This document shows, piece by piece, positions 53,952 through 63,065 of a DNA stretch of 64,000 nt. The notes under the pieces are model-generated. The model did no database searches and was not told where the DNA came from. It was given only the letters and a program-made list of their open reading frames with translations. The position numbers were made by a program, and so were the translations under genes. The stretch lies in NCBI GenBank assembly GCA_964511495.1, contig CAZEFT010000010.1:48835-112834 (forward strand), in the 5' to 3' direction. Positions within the stretch are counted from its first letter, which is position 1. Each line of letters opens with the position of its first letter. Origin of the DNA: Litorimonas sp964511495. Its GTDB lineage: Bacteria > Pseudomonadota > Alphaproteobacteria > Caulobacterales > Maricaulaceae.

Positions 53952-55328
53952 ATGTTTAACGCCGTCAAAACCTTCTCACAAATTCAATTCAAACGGCATT
54001 TGAGCAATCCTTTCTTATGGATAGTCGCCCTCGCGGCGCCTGTTGCCGCCAAATATATGGTGCCAGCACAGGGTGACGGCTATACCGTACTCTCCGTCAA
54101 TAATGCTTACCCAATATTGACGCCCTCCGTCATCGGGATGGAACTCGGCATAATCTCTGCCCTGCTGTTATCGCCCTTGGTTTATATCTATTTGCGGGTC
54201 GGACGCATCAAGCAGACGCCTTGGCAAGTTGAAGACGTGTCGCCCTCTCCACGCTCTTTGCAAATGTTTGGTCACTGGATGGCGGATTCTGCTATTTTGT
54301 GGTTGCTCTTACTGGGATTAGCTCTATCGGGCGTCATTCTCTCTGCTTTCCGATTACCCGTGGCAGAGCTTCGCCCCCTGCAAACCATAGGGTCTTTACT
54401 GATTATCGCGTGCCCGGCCTTTGCCTTTATCGCGGCTTTGCGGATTTTCTTTTCGGCCCGGCCTTGGTTGCGCGGGGCTTTGGGGGATTTCTTATTCTTT
54501 GTAATCTGGGTGGCCGCTATCGCATTCGGAGCGCTGACGGTTGAAAAAGGCGGCTCGTCAATGTCCGACCTTTTTGGCTATGCCTCTCCTGTAACGCATT
54601 CACTTGATGAACCGGCACATTCTTTTGTGGTCGGGTCGGCGACAGGGGCAACGGAAAGCACAATTGCGATTGATGCTATGCGCGGAATTTTCAATGCAGA
54701 ATATCTGACATCCCGTCTATTTTGGGTCTTTGCCGCCGCAATTTTAGCTCTCTTTTCAGGATTGGTCTTCAAAGGAAGAAAACCGAAAAACCAAAACAAA
54801 CGACGCTTAGCGCTCTTCCAAAGCCTCTCTTTGAGCGTTGAAACCCTATTGGCCGGTATTGTGCCCAAAGGTATCCGCGCCCTTGCTCCGCTTTGGACGC
54901 ATATCATTCAAACCCTCCGACCGGGAAGCCTGGCTCTCCTCGCCGTTGCGGCGGCTGTCGCGGGTAGTGTTTTGCCATTTCGAAGTGTTATTGCGCCAAT
55001 CTTATGGCTTCTCACATTGTTCATGTTTACGCGTCACAGCGCGACATGGGAAAATCGTGACCTTAATCAGTTTATGCGCACCTTGCCCACTGACCGAAAG
55101 GCACAGCAAATTTGGCAGATTGCAGCCTTTATCCTTATCATGGTGCTACTTTGCCTTCCGTCCCTGATACGGATGACCGTCTCCGGAGACTTCGCCCATA
55201 TCCCTGACGCCGTTTGGCTCTGCCTTGGTTTACCCATCATCATCAGCGTCATGGGCCGATTGACCCAAAGCGGAACGACAGCAAGGCTTCTCTTGCTGAT
55301 CGTCTGGTATATCTATCTGAATTTATAA
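53952..55328 (+). CDS. Membrane partner of the ABC exporter
   Basis: The 458-residue protein has about ten to eleven membrane segments with two halves (about 15-225 and 300-455) joined by a stretch that includes a basic patch (GRKPKNQNKRR). The start MFNAVKTFSQIQFKRHLSNPFLW resembles ABC-2 permeases. I do not recognise a named family. It sits two bases behind the ATPase gene, so the two form one exporter. The stop lies two bases before the 3' end of tRNA-Leu on the other strand. Confidence 0.8.
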   Translation: MFNAVKTFSQIQFKRHLSNPFLWIVALAAPVAAKYMVPAQGDGYTVLSVNNAYPILTPSVIGMELGIISALLLSPLVYIYLRVGRIKQTPWQVEDVSPSPRSLQMFGHWMADSAILWLLLLGLALSGVILSAFRLPVAELRPLQTIGSLLIIACPAFAFIAALRIFFSARPWLRGALGDFLFFVIWVAAIAFGALTVEKGGSSMSDLFGYASPVTHSLDEPAHSFVVGSATGATESTIAIDAMRGIFNAEYLTSRLFWVFAAAILALFSGLVFKGRKPKNQNKRRLALFQSLSLSVETLLAGIVPKGIRALAPLWTHIIQTLRPGSLALLAVAAAVAGSVLPFRSVIAPILWLLTLFMFTRHSATWENRDLNQFMRTLPTDRKAQQIWQIAAFILIMVLLCLPSLIRMTVSGDFAHIPDAVWLCLGLPIIISVMGRLTQSGTTARLLLLIVWYIYLNL

Positions 55329-55330
55329 AA

Positions 55331-55415
55331 TGGTACGGGTGAAAGGACTTGAACCTTCACATCTCTCGATACCAGAACCTAAATCTGGCGCGTCTACCAA
55401 TTCCGCCACACCCGC
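55331..55415 (-). tRNA. tRNA-Leu (anticodon TAG)
   Basis: On the minus strand an 85-base cloverleaf begins GCGGGTGTGGCGGAATTGG and ends in an encoded CCA. The anticodon stem CCAGA/TCTGG encloses TTTAGGT, giving anticodon TAG, so it reads CUA and other CUN leucine codons. The T-arm GTTCAAGTC is standard, and the long variable arm (TATCGAGAGATGTG) marks a class II tRNA. The acceptor stem has a G-T pair at its first position. Confidence 0.95.
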
Positions 55416-55460
55416 ACGATATGATTGGTGAGCGGCGTTTTACGGTTTAAGGCGCGATTG

Positions 55461-56969
55461 TCAACTGGATTTGGCGGTCATCGGCGCTTTCTTCATCGCG
55501 ACGAAATAAGCAATCGCCCCAGATAAAATATTAGCCGCCGCAATGCCGAAAAAGGCTCCCCGTAAACCATCCAGATAAACACCTAATCCAATCAGCGGTG
55601 CATAAAGCACAAGCGAGCGAATAATCGTAAAGACCAAACCAAATATCGGACGTCCCAAAGCATTAAACCCGGCCGCACTCACGAAAACAAAACCATACCC
55701 CGCAATCGTGATTGGAACGATCCAGAAATAAGCAATCGATTTTTCAAGCACGACAGGGTCATTGGTAAAGACATCTGCAATGGGTCGCGCGAAGAGGGCC
55801 AAGATAACGGCCATTACGCCACTCCAAATCATACAGATGCGGTAGCAAACCTTGAACGTTTCGCGCACTCGCTCCGTTTTTCCGGCCCCGCCATTTTGGC
55901 CCGTAATCGCACCGATACAGGCCGATAAAGCATAGAGTAATCCGACCGAGATTAACTCGGCGCGGCTAGTCAAAGTAAAGGCCGCAACGTCTTCAGTTGT
56001 CAAAGCATTACCGATAATGGCGACAGAAATTGTCGTCCCAACGGGTACGATGATATTGGTCACGGCGGCGGGTAATCCGACACGACCAATGGCAATCCAA
56101 GCATTGGCGACAGATTTGACCGTCATAGCGATAAAATTCACCGCTTTGCGCCTGAACTGAATGATGTAAAAACCAAATATCGCCGCAATTGTATTGCCGA
56201 TAACAGTAGCCAAGGCGGCACCCGCGACTTCCATACGCGGGAAAGGGCCCCAACCGAAAATCAGAAATGGGTCGATGATAATATTAAGCACAGCGCCTAA
56301 AATCATAATAGAACTTGGCAGGATAGCTTCGCCCCCGGCACGCAAAATATTGTTCGAAATCATCGCAACGGAAACAATCACCAGACCAGGTAATGAAATG
56401 GCCAAATATTGCTTGGCTTTTATCAGCACATCGCCCTCTGCGCCCATTTTTGGCAAAATATAAGGCACAGCCAGCCACATCAAACTGACCAAAACGGACA
56501 TGACCATGATGGCAAATAAAATGGCCGCCGCGCCGTGACGGGCGGCTTGGTCCATATCGCCACGACCAATAGCGCGGCTGATATCGCTCATGGTTCCGGC
56601 ACCCAGACCGATATTAGCGGAATTACCTAAAAACGTCAGCGGATAAGCAAACCCAACGGCCGCCAAAGCGATCACGCCCAAACTGGTATCACCATCCAAT
56701 CCTGTCAGATTGCCGAGATAAATCGTATCAATAATACCGGCCGACAGGAGCGAGATAACAGCAATCGCAAACGGCCCGAGCATGCGGAACACATGGCCTT
56801 GAATATTACCTTCGGTCAGATCGACTTTGCCTTTACCCGATGTAACGGGCGGCGTGACCGCATCCGGCAGAACTTCGGCGAGTTTATCCTCTAAAGTTTC
56901 TTGCGGGTCGCGCGGTTTATCAGACGTGTTTTCAGACGTCTGATCGTCGGAGTTCTTATTGTCTGCCAC
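55461..56969 (-). CDS. MATE-family multidrug efflux transporter
   Basis: The 502-residue protein has 12 membrane segments in two halves and belongs to the MatE family (GNSANIGLGAGTMSDISRAIGRGD and GAITGQNGGAGKTERV are landmark segments). It exports cationic drugs or metabolites with Na+ or H+. A hydrophilic N-terminal extension of about 55 residues, rich in Asp/Lys/Thr, is unusual for the family. The start is a GTG. It follows maeB after 49 bases on the same strand. Confidence 0.9.
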   Translation of the reverse strand: MADNKNSDDQTSENTSDKPRDPQETLEDKLAEVLPDAVTPPVTSGKGKVDLTEGNIQGHVFRMLGPFAIAVISLLSAGIIDTIYLGNLTGLDGDTSLGVIALAAVGFAYPLTFLGNSANIGLGAGTMSDISRAIGRGDMDQAARHGAAAILFAIMVMSVLVSLMWLAVPYILPKMGAEGDVLIKAKQYLAISLPGLVIVSVAMISNNILRAGGEAILPSSIMILGAVLNIIIDPFLIFGWGPFPRMEVAGAALATVIGNTIAAIFGFYIIQFRRKAVNFIAMTVKSVANAWIAIGRVGLPAAVTNIIVPVGTTISVAIIGNALTTEDVAAFTLTSRAELISVGLLYALSACIGAITGQNGGAGKTERVRETFKVCYRICMIWSGVMAVILALFARPIADVFTNDPVVLEKSIAYFWIVPITIAGYGFVFVSAAGFNALGRPIFGLVFTIIRSLVLYAPLIGLGVYLDGLRGAFFGIAAANILSGAIAYFVAMKKAPMTAKSS

Positions 56970-57018
56970 GCTAAATGATCATCCTCATTGTGCTCGATAT
57001 GGCGGTGAGCCCACCCTA

Positions 57019-59310
57019 TCAATCATCCCGATGGGACGGCGCATAGGCGGCCAAGGTAGCCATTTGAGCAATTTGCGACGCTGTCGCTCCCAAAGAACAA
57101 ATCTGCACAGGCTTTTCTAATCCGGTGAGGAATGGCCCCAGAACGGTTGCGCCGCCAACAGCATCCAATAATTTCGTCGAAATAGACGCAGAGTGAATGG
57201 CAGGCATCACCAAAACATTGGCAGCATCCGTCAAGCGAGAAAACGGATAGGTCAGGACATGCATCGGATCGAGCGCCACATCCGCCGCAATGTCTCCTTC
57301 ATATTCAAAATCCACATCCCGTCCGTCCAGGATATTGACTGCTTCACGGACTCTTTGCATCCGCTCGCCGACGGGGTTTCCGAAAGTTGAATATGACAGA
57401 AACGCCACACGGGGCGTGAAGCCGAATTGCTCGGCAAAATGCGCTGTCGATTCAGCAATATCGGCTAGGTCCTCGGCATTCGGCAATTCGGTGATATTTG
57501 TATCAGCGATGAATAATGTGCGGTTTTTATTGACCACGACACTGACGCCCATTGTGCGTTCATGGCCGACATGGCCCAACACCATTTTTACATCATTAAG
57601 GGCGATGTCATAACTCCGCGTCACACCTGTCACCATGCCGTCCGCCAAACCATGTTGCAGTAGTAAAGCCGAGAAAACATTTCGGTCATTATTGACCAGA
57701 CGCTGCGCATCACGGCGCAAGAAACCTCGTCTTTGCAGTTTGGAATAAAGATGCTCCGTAAACTCGGCATTGCGGTCAAATAAACGCGCATTGAGGACGG
57801 TCAGGCTTTCCGGTTTTTCAATGCCGAGCAGTTTCATATTGTCATAGATCGGTTTTTCGCGACCAATCAAAATGGCTTTACCCAGACCTCGCTGTTGGAA
57901 AGCTTGTGCAGCACGAATAACGGCAGGTTCTTCACCTTCTGCGAAGATAATGGTTTTTGGCTCTTGTTGAACAGACGCCGTAATGCCTTGCAAAATAGCT
58001 GCGGTCGGGTCCTGACGGCGGGCCAAGGATTTTTTATAGGCATCCATATCCTCAATCGGTTTACGCGCGACTCCCGTATCCATTGCTGCTTGCGCCACAT
58101 AGGGCGGAATTTCCGAAATCAAACGCGGGTCAAACGGCGCAGGGATAATATAATCCGGACCGTAAGACGGGCGCGAGCCATGATAGGCTGCCGCCACTTC
58201 TTCGGGAACATCTTGACGCGCCAGATCCGCCAAAGCCTGCGCACAAGCGAGTTTCATCTCTTCATTCACATTACGGGCGCGCACATCCAATGCCCCGCGG
58301 AAAATATAGGGAAAGCCCAAAACATTATTAACTTGGTTGGGATAATCAGACCGCCCTGTCGCGATAATCGCATCGTCGCGAACTTCTTTTATCAGCTCGG
58401 GTGAAATCTCTGGGTCCGGGTTGGCCATGGCAAAGATAATCGGATTAGGCGCCATAGAAGCGACCATTTCTTTGCTGACAATACCGGCCACAGATAAACC
58501 GAAAAAGACATCAGCCCCTTCAATCGCCTCTGCCAATGTCCGCTTATCGGTCTTAACCGCATGGGGCGCTTTCCATTGATCCATATATTCTTTGCGGCCC
58601 TGATAGATGACGCCCTTACTGTCGACGACAATCGCGTTTTCATCTCTCACACCCAGACGTTTGACAAGGTTAAGCACGGATAGACCGGCCGCACCTGCGC
58701 CCGACAAAACCAGTTTCAAATCTTCGAACTTACGACCCGTCAAATGACAGGCATTAATCAATCCCGCCGTTGCAATAATGGCCGTGCCATGTTGGTCATC
58801 GTGGAAAACGGGAATATCCAGTTTATCACGCAATTCCTGCTCGATGATGAAACATTCAGGAGAGCCGATATCTTCGAGGTTGATACCGCCAAATGTATTG
58901 CCGAACCGTTTGACACATTCGATAAATTGCTCGGCGTCTTCTTCTTCGACTTCAATATCGAAACTATCAATATCGGCGAAGCGTTTAAAGAGAACGGATT
59001 TCCCCTCCATAACGGGTTTGGACGCCGCAGCGCCGAGATTGCCCAATCCCAAAATAGCCGTTCCGTTTGAGATTACGGCCACCATATTGCCCTTTGAGGT
59101 GTAATCATAGACCGTGTCGGGATCTTCGGCGATGGCTTTGACGGGGATGGCCACGCCGGGCGAGTAGGCTAGCGATAAATCTCGCTGCGTCGCCATGGGT
59201 TTTGTGGCTTGAAGAGCGAGTTTTCCGGGAACCGGTTTGGAATGGAAATCCAGCGCTTGTTGGTCGGTAAAATAAGGTTTCTTAGGGGGGCGGGGTGTCA
59301 GTTTTTTCAC
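57019..59310 (-). CDS. maeB: NADP-dependent malic enzyme with phosphotransacetylase-like domain
   Basis: The 763-residue protein has a malic enzyme N-terminal part (PYFTDQQALDFHSKPVPGKL, SLAYSPGVAIPVKAIAE) and the NAD(P)-binding GAGAAGLSVLNLVK. A C-terminal PTA_PTB-like domain (about 440-760) lacks proven transferase activity but regulates such enzymes. It converts malate to pyruvate with NADPH formation. A GTG at 59310 with GGAG 8 bases upstream is the preferred start; the frame opens 12 codons earlier with a TTG and no ribosome site. It is divergent from glnB across 438 bases. Confidence 0.94.
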   Translation of the reverse strand: MKKLTPRPPKKPYFTDQQALDFHSKPVPGKLALQATKPMATQRDLSLAYSPGVAIPVKAIAEDPDTVYDYTSKGNMVAVISNGTAILGLGNLGAAASKPVMEGKSVLFKRFADIDSFDIEVEEEDAEQFIECVKRFGNTFGGINLEDIGSPECFIIEQELRDKLDIPVFHDDQHGTAIIATAGLINACHLTGRKFEDLKLVLSGAGAAGLSVLNLVKRLGVRDENAIVVDSKGVIYQGRKEYMDQWKAPHAVKTDKRTLAEAIEGADVFFGLSVAGIVSKEMVASMAPNPIIFAMANPDPEISPELIKEVRDDAIIATGRSDYPNQVNNVLGFPYIFRGALDVRARNVNEEMKLACAQALADLARQDVPEEVAAAYHGSRPSYGPDYIIPAPFDPRLISEIPPYVAQAAMDTGVARKPIEDMDAYKKSLARRQDPTAAILQGITASVQQEPKTIIFAEGEEPAVIRAAQAFQQRGLGKAILIGREKPIYDNMKLLGIEKPESLTVLNARLFDRNAEFTEHLYSKLQRRGFLRRDAQRLVNNDRNVFSALLLQHGLADGMVTGVTRSYDIALNDVKMVLGHVGHERTMGVSVVVNKNRTLFIADTNITELPNAEDLADIAESTAHFAEQFGFTPRVAFLSYSTFGNPVGERMQRVREAVNILDGRDVDFEYEGDIAADVALDPMHVLTYPFSRLTDAANVLVMPAIHSASISTKLLDAVGGATVLGPFLTGLEKPVQICSLGATASQIAQMATLAAYAPSHRDD

Positions 59311-59327
59311 GTTTATCTCCGCTGATT

Positions 59328-59344
59328 GAACTGCAGTCGCGAAC
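59328..59344. repeat. 17-bp direct repeat, copy 1 (maeB-proximal)
   Basis: GAACTGCAGTCGCGAAC is identical to the copy at 59443-59459. Here it is also flanked by CTGATTG and CAATCAG, an inverted repeat around it (59322-59350). It lies 18 bases upstream of the maeB start, overlapping the expected 5' leader, so a protein bound there could affect maeB. Confidence 0.75.
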
Positions 59345-59442
59345 AATCAGTTTATGACTCATTTTATGCGCCATAAGGCGCGGCGATGATCCGTTTTTCA
59401 AAGCCGGATCGGCTTCATCCCTTTTTTCCGAATCTCTCTGAC

Positions 59443-59459
59443 GAACTGCAGTCGCGAAC
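59443..59459. repeat. 17-bp direct repeat, copy 2
   Basis: Second exact copy of the 17-bp element, same orientation, 115 bases from the first. The flanks differ from copy 1, so identity is confined to the element, with CG just outside. Placement between two promoters suggests paired operator sites. Confidence 0.75.
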
Positions 59460-59748
59460 GATAGAGTGCGGAATAATCTCCGCTAAAACAGTCAAGCGAT
59501 GGGGCTGTTTAACGTGTTCACCGCAGGGTGCAATGTTTTATACAGGCGCTATAGGTTAAGGCTTGTTAAAATATTCGCATATTTTTTAATCACAGCCTTG
59601 CACCCACGCCCTATTTATGTGCATTTTGACCTCTATGTCCTGATGTTAGCGTGTATCAGGGCGGGGCTTATCGACTCTCCGCCTCTTGGCTTGCATGACA
59701 CGCTTAATCTTGATCACGCTTTAACTTTGATCGTTCTTGGAGACTCTG

Positions 59749-60087
59749 ATGAAAAAAATCGAAGCCATTATTAAACCTTTCAAACTAGATGAAGTGAAGG
59801 AAGCCCTACAGGGTGTCGGCCTGCAAGGCATGACCGTTCTGGAAGCCAAAGGCTTTGGCCGTCAAAAAGGCCATACAGAGCTTTATCGCGGCGCAGAATA
59901 TGTCGTTGATTTCCTACCAAAATTGAAACTGGAATTGGTCGTCGCGGATGATCAGGTCGAAAGCGCTCTCGAAGCCATTCAGACCGCCGCAAAAACAGGC
60001 AAAATCGGCGATGGTAAAATCTTCGTCTCTGACGTTAGTCAAGCCGTGCGTATCCGGACGGGTGAGTCTGGCGACGCCGCACTTTAA
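59749..60087 (+). CDS. glnB: Nitrogen regulatory protein P-II
   Basis: The 112-residue PII protein senses glutamine, 2-oxoglutarate and ATP, and controls glutamine synthetase adenylylation and the NtrB/NtrC system. Tyr51, the uridylylation site, is in the T-loop GRQKGHTELYRGAEY, and the C-loop motif is IRTGESGDAAL. The ATG at 59749 with GGAG 7 bases upstream gives the exact family length; a TTG four codons upstream is less likely. It precedes glnA by 50 bases. Confidence 0.97.
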   Translation: MKKIEAIIKPFKLDEVKEALQGVGLQGMTVLEAKGFGRQKGHTELYRGAEYVVDFLPKLKLELVVADDQVESALEAIQTAAKTGKIGDGKIFVSDVSQAVRIRTGESGDAAL

Positions 60088-60137
60088 ATCACTTTATTCA
60101 ACAGAAATCAGACGAAAACATAAGGAAATTGGGAAAC

Positions 60138-61547
60138 ATGTCCGATACTGAAAAATTATTGAAACAGATCAAAGACGAAGACATCAAATTTGTTGATCTA
60201 CGCTTCACCGACCCGAAAGGGAAAATGCAGCATGTCACATTCCACACGGATTTGGTTGACGAAGACCTCTTCACAGACGGCACTATGTTTGATGGCTCTT
60301 CGATTGCGGGTTGGAAAGACATTAACGAATCCGACATGGTGCTTCTGCCTGACGCCTCTACGGCCAAAATGGATCCGTTTTATCAGCAAGACACAATCTC
60401 TTTATTCTGTGACGTCATCGAACCCGATGATGGCTCCGCTTATAACCGCGACCCGCGCGGCACGGCCAAATCAGCAGAAGAATATATGCGCGCCGCTAAA
60501 GTCGGTGATGATGTTTTCTTCGGTCCTGAAGCCGAATTTTTCGTGTTTGACGATGTCCGTTGGAACACAGAACAAAACGTGACGGGTTATTCCATCGACT
60601 CGTCTGAATTACCGCAAAATACAGGCACACAATATCAAGGCGGCAATATGGGCCACCGTCCGGGGCCAAAGGGGGGTTACTTCCCTGTCCCACCTGTCGA
60701 TAGCTGTCAGGATATGCGTTCAGAGATGATTTCTGTGATGGAAGAGCTTGGCCTTCGCCCTGAAAAACATCACCATGAAGTCGCCCCTGCTCAACATGAA
60801 CTGGGCATGCAGTTCAGCACATTGCTCGACATGGCTGACAATATGCAGCTCTATAAATATATCGTGCATAATGTTGCACATGCTTATGGCAAAACAGCGA
60901 CCTTCATGCCGAAGCCCATGTGGAATGATAACGGCACAGGCATGCATGTTCACATGTCTATCTGGAAAGATAAAAAGCCATTATTTGCCGGTGACGAATA
61001 TGCAGGTCTGTCCGAGTCTTGCCTCTATTACATTGGCGGTATTATCAAACATGCTAAAGCGATCAATGCTTTCGCGAATGCGTCGACGAACTCTTATAAG
61101 CGTTTGGTTCCGGGCTTTGAAGCGCCTGTCATGCTCGCTTATTCAAGCCGTAACCGTTCTGCCTCTGTCCGTATCCCTTGGACAGCTTCACCGAAAGGTA
61201 AGCGCCTCGAAGTTCGCTTCCCTGATCCGGCGGGTAACCCATACCTCACTTATACAGCGCTGCTGATGGCCGGTCTTGACGGTATTAAAAACAAAATTCA
61301 CCCGGGCGATCCAATGGATCAGGATTTATACGAACTGTCTCCGGCAGAAGCGTCCAAAATCCCTCAGGTCTGTGGCTCTTTGCGCGAAGCGCTTGAATCA
61401 CTTGATGCCGATCGCGACTTCCTGAAAGCTGGTAACGTCTTTGATGATGACCAAATCGACGCTTATATCGATTTGAAAATGGAAGAAGTGCACCGCCTCG
61501 CCATGCATCCGCATCCGGTCGAATTTGACATGTATTACAAGTGCTAA
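60138..61547 (+). CDS. glnA: Glutamine synthetase type I
   Basis: The 469-residue enzyme joins ammonia and glutamate with ATP. FVDLRFTDPKGKMQHV near the start, MFDGSSIAGW, and the ATP-site motif KPMWNDNGTGMHVHMSIWKD are present. The adenylylation tyrosine is Y398 in DLYELSPAE, so it is the regulated GSI-beta kind. The ATG at 60138 is preferred over a TTG three codons earlier. A strong terminator follows. Confidence 0.97.
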   Translation: MSDTEKLLKQIKDEDIKFVDLRFTDPKGKMQHVTFHTDLVDEDLFTDGTMFDGSSIAGWKDINESDMVLLPDASTAKMDPFYQQDTISLFCDVIEPDDGSAYNRDPRGTAKSAEEYMRAAKVGDDVFFGPEAEFFVFDDVRWNTEQNVTGYSIDSSELPQNTGTQYQGGNMGHRPGPKGGYFPVPPVDSCQDMRSEMISVMEELGLRPEKHHHEVAPAQHELGMQFSTLLDMADNMQLYKYIVHNVAHAYGKTATFMPKPMWNDNGTGMHVHMSIWKDKKPLFAGDEYAGLSESCLYYIGGIIKHAKAINAFANASTNSYKRLVPGFEAPVMLAYSSRNRSASVRIPWTASPKGKRLEVRFPDPAGNPYLTYTALLMAGLDGIKNKIHPGDPMDQDLYELSPAEASKIPQVCGSLREALESLDADRDFLKAGNVFDDDQIDAYIDLKMEEVHRLAMHPHPVEFDMYYKC

Positions 61548-61569
61548 TCTTGCACTCACTAAACCAAGA

Positions 61570-61596
61570 AAAGCCGCCCATTGAGGCGGCTTTTTT
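61570..61596 (+). terminator. Rho-independent terminator of glnBA
   Basis: AAGCCGCC pairs with GGCGGCTT around the 6-base loop CATTGA, followed by six T on the plus strand. It lies 23 bases after the glnA stop. On the minus strand the same hairpin is followed by four T, so it may also serve the convergent cytochrome b561 gene. Confidence 0.95.
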
Positions 61597-61647
61597 ATTG
61601 GGAAGGAATTGAATAAAATCCGTAAAAGAGAACCTCATCCCCGAAGT

Positions 61648-62187
61648 TCATTTTGTCCTGCGAAACCACATCCTTCTTAACAATCCATCCTTTACCACAA
61701 ACTGATGATAGAGGGCCGCAAAGACATGTAGAGTAATTAAACCGATCAACAATCGGGCACCAATTCCGTGAGGAAGCCTTGGCGAATAATTCCAGAAATC
61801 AGGAAGAGCTTTGTCAGTTTGCCCAAATATTATGGGCGCAACGCCGGATATGGCAATCATAGCAAAACCGCTAAACGCCATAGCTAGGATAACAATATAG
61901 AAGACAACGTGCACAGCACGAGCGGAACGACCCTGCCAGTTTGGCATAGGCAAAGACTTCGGCTTTTGATCGAAAAACCTCCACCAAATCAAACGCATTA
62001 ATGTCAGCAAAAACACCGCGCCACCTGCTGGTATATGCACACGCAATATAGCCGTCTTGCTCACCGGATTGTCCGTCATTCCTAATCGAAACCCTGTTGC
62101 AAGCAATGTGATAATCAAAAGAACAGTTACCCAATGGATCAAGACGGCAATTGTACCATATGTAGTCTTATTACTTTTTGTAGCCAT
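61648..62187 (-). CDS. Cytochrome b561 family protein
   Basis: The 179-residue protein has four membrane segments with conserved haem-ligand histidines near residue 17 (VLIHWVTVLL), in the HIPAGGAVF segment and in the C-terminal THVF/LYHQF-type region (ITLHVFAALYHQFVVKDGLL). It is the bacterial CybB type, an electron carrier between quinol and periplasmic acceptors. The ATG at 62187 is chosen; a TTG overlapping the stop of the upstream gene is an alternative. It is the last gene of the module regulated from the marR region. Confidence 0.88.
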   Translation of the reverse strand: MATKSNKTTYGTIAVLIHWVTVLLIITLLATGFRLGMTDNPVSKTAILRVHIPAGGAVFLLTLMRLIWWRFFDQKPKSLPMPNWQGRSARAVHVVFYIVILAMAFSGFAMIAISGVAPIIFGQTDKALPDFWNYSPRLPHGIGARLLIGLITLHVFAALYHQFVVKDGLLRRMWFRRTK

Positions 62188-62195
62188 AACGACAC

Positions 62196-62600
62196 TCAAT
62201 CCCGACGTATAACACTGTATAGGTCTGGGCTTGGAACAACGCCCTCAATTTTGGGGAGATTAGCTTCTGCGTTCATTTTTGCTGTTGCAGCTTTGAAAGC
62301 CTCAGCACTTTCCCATTCAGCAACATTGATTAATCGGAAAGTTGCATCGGGCGTCAAAGATTGATGAAGAGCAGTGGAAATATAACCCGGTTGTGTTTGC
62401 AAATAATCTCGGGCTTCTTCCCACATCGTTATAGTTTCATCCAACTTTTCCGGGGGCACGATGAATGGGTTGATAAGAACGATTACTGACTCTTTTGACA
62501 TTTCCATTTTTCTCTCATGCTGTTTAGGAGATGGAGAACAGGCTGTGAAACACAGACTGATTATGAGCGCCGCTATTACGGATAGAGTTCGCCTATACAT
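62196..62600 (-). CDS. ABM-domain lipoprotein
   Basis: The 134-residue protein has a lipoprotein signal with Cys at residue 21 (CFTAC) and an antibiotic biosynthesis monooxygenase (ABM) domain at about 38-130, with VIVLINPFIVPPEKLDETITMW, QPGYISTALHQSL and INVAEWESAEAFKAA. ABM folds are small ferredoxin-like oxygenases or haem/quinone-binding proteins. The lipoprotein form would put the domain in the periplasm. An AGGAG ribosome site is 8 bases from the ATG. It follows the cytosolic paralogue by 41 bases and overlaps or nearly overlaps cytochrome b561. Confidence 0.82.
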   Translation of the reverse strand: MYRRTLSVIAALIISLCFTACSPSPKQHERKMEMSKESVIVLINPFIVPPEKLDETITMWEEARDYLQTQPGYISTALHQSLTPDATFRLINVAEWESAEAFKAATAKMNAEANLPKIEGVVPSPDLYSVIRRD

Positions 62601-62641
62601 TTCATGGCTCCTATTTTATCTTAGGTTGACCGCACACCTGA

Positions 62642-63010
62642 TTATTCTGTGCAGAGGTTTGAGACTGAAACACGCTTGAACATATGAGGCGCGGCTGTTG
62701 TTCCATCAGGATAAGCGGCTAATGTGGCTTGAAATTCGGGATGAGTGAAAGCTTCACGAAAATGCGCCATGGACTCCCAAACGGCGTAGTTAAAAAACAT
62801 TGTGCTCGGTTCAATAGCCCGATGGAGTTGTGTGGATATATATCCGGGTTGCTTTTTCAGCCAAGTCGCGTCCGCTTCCCACGCTTTTACAACATCATCA
62901 ACGCTTTCTCTGTCGACGGTAAACGGATTGACGAGAATGACAGGACCCTCTTCGGCACCCAGCTGTTTGTCTATTGAGCAATCCTCATCAAATGCTTTGA
63001 TTTCTAGCAT
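62642..63010 (-). CDS. ABM-domain protein, cytosolic paralogue
   Basis: The 122-residue protein has the same domain without a signal: VILVNPFTVDRESVDDVVKAW, QPGYISTQLHRAIEP and YAVWESMAHFREAF. The parallel with the lipoprotein shows they are paralogues. It begins 21 bases from the first palindrome, with AAGGAGAG before its ATG, and leads the minus-strand module. Substrate unknown; quinones or other reactive electrophiles are guesses from MarR context. Confidence 0.82.
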   Translation of the reverse strand: MLEIKAFDEDCSIDKQLGAEEGPVILVNPFTVDRESVDDVVKAWEADATWLKKQPGYISTQLHRAIEPSTMFFNYAVWESMAHFREAFTHPEFQATLAAYPDGTTAAPHMFKRVSVSNLCTE

Positions 63011-63030
63011 ATGTCTCTCCTTATGTTATC

Positions 63031-63047
63031 TTGACAACATATTGTCC
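63031..63047. promoter_or_regulatory. MarR-type operator, copy 1
   Basis: TTGACAACATATTGTCC is a palindrome of the form GACAA-N4-TTGTC near the ABM gene start. It differs from copy 2 only at the last bases. Its size, symmetry and placement between the divergent marR and ABM genes fit a MarR dimer site. Confidence 0.75.
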
Positions 63048-63065
63048 AAAAGACGCATTGCATGA

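Larger units (their letters stand above)
59311..59748. promoter_or_regulatory. Long divergent intergenic region maeB / glnB
   Basis: These 438 bases hold no convincing gene; a 91-codon frame from 59499 overlaps glnB and is rejected. It contains two identical 17-bp repeats (listed separately) and an inverted repeat AAGCCG-GAT-CGGCTT at 59401-59415. I found no clear sigma-54 promoter or NtrC site for glnB. The glnB ribosome site GGAG lies close to its ATG. Confidence 0.5.

Noticed and set aside
55331..55415. Integration site at tRNA-Leu
   Set aside because: No integrase gene or duplicated tRNA 3' end is seen near it; neighbours are ordinary transporters.
59560..59748. Sigma-54 promoter and NtrC site for glnB
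   Set aside because: TTGGC and TTGCA-like pieces occur but not with the GG-N10-GC spacing, and the TGCAC/TGCA pieces are too far apart for an NtrC site.
59499..59774. 91-codon plus-strand frame ahead of glnB
   Set aside because: It overlaps the glnB start in another frame, has no ribosome site and no protein-like conservation signal; the region is better explained as regulatory.
61285..61638. 117-codon minus-strand frame over the glnA end and terminator
   Set aside because: It lies antisense to glnA and runs through the terminator hairpin; a shadow frame.
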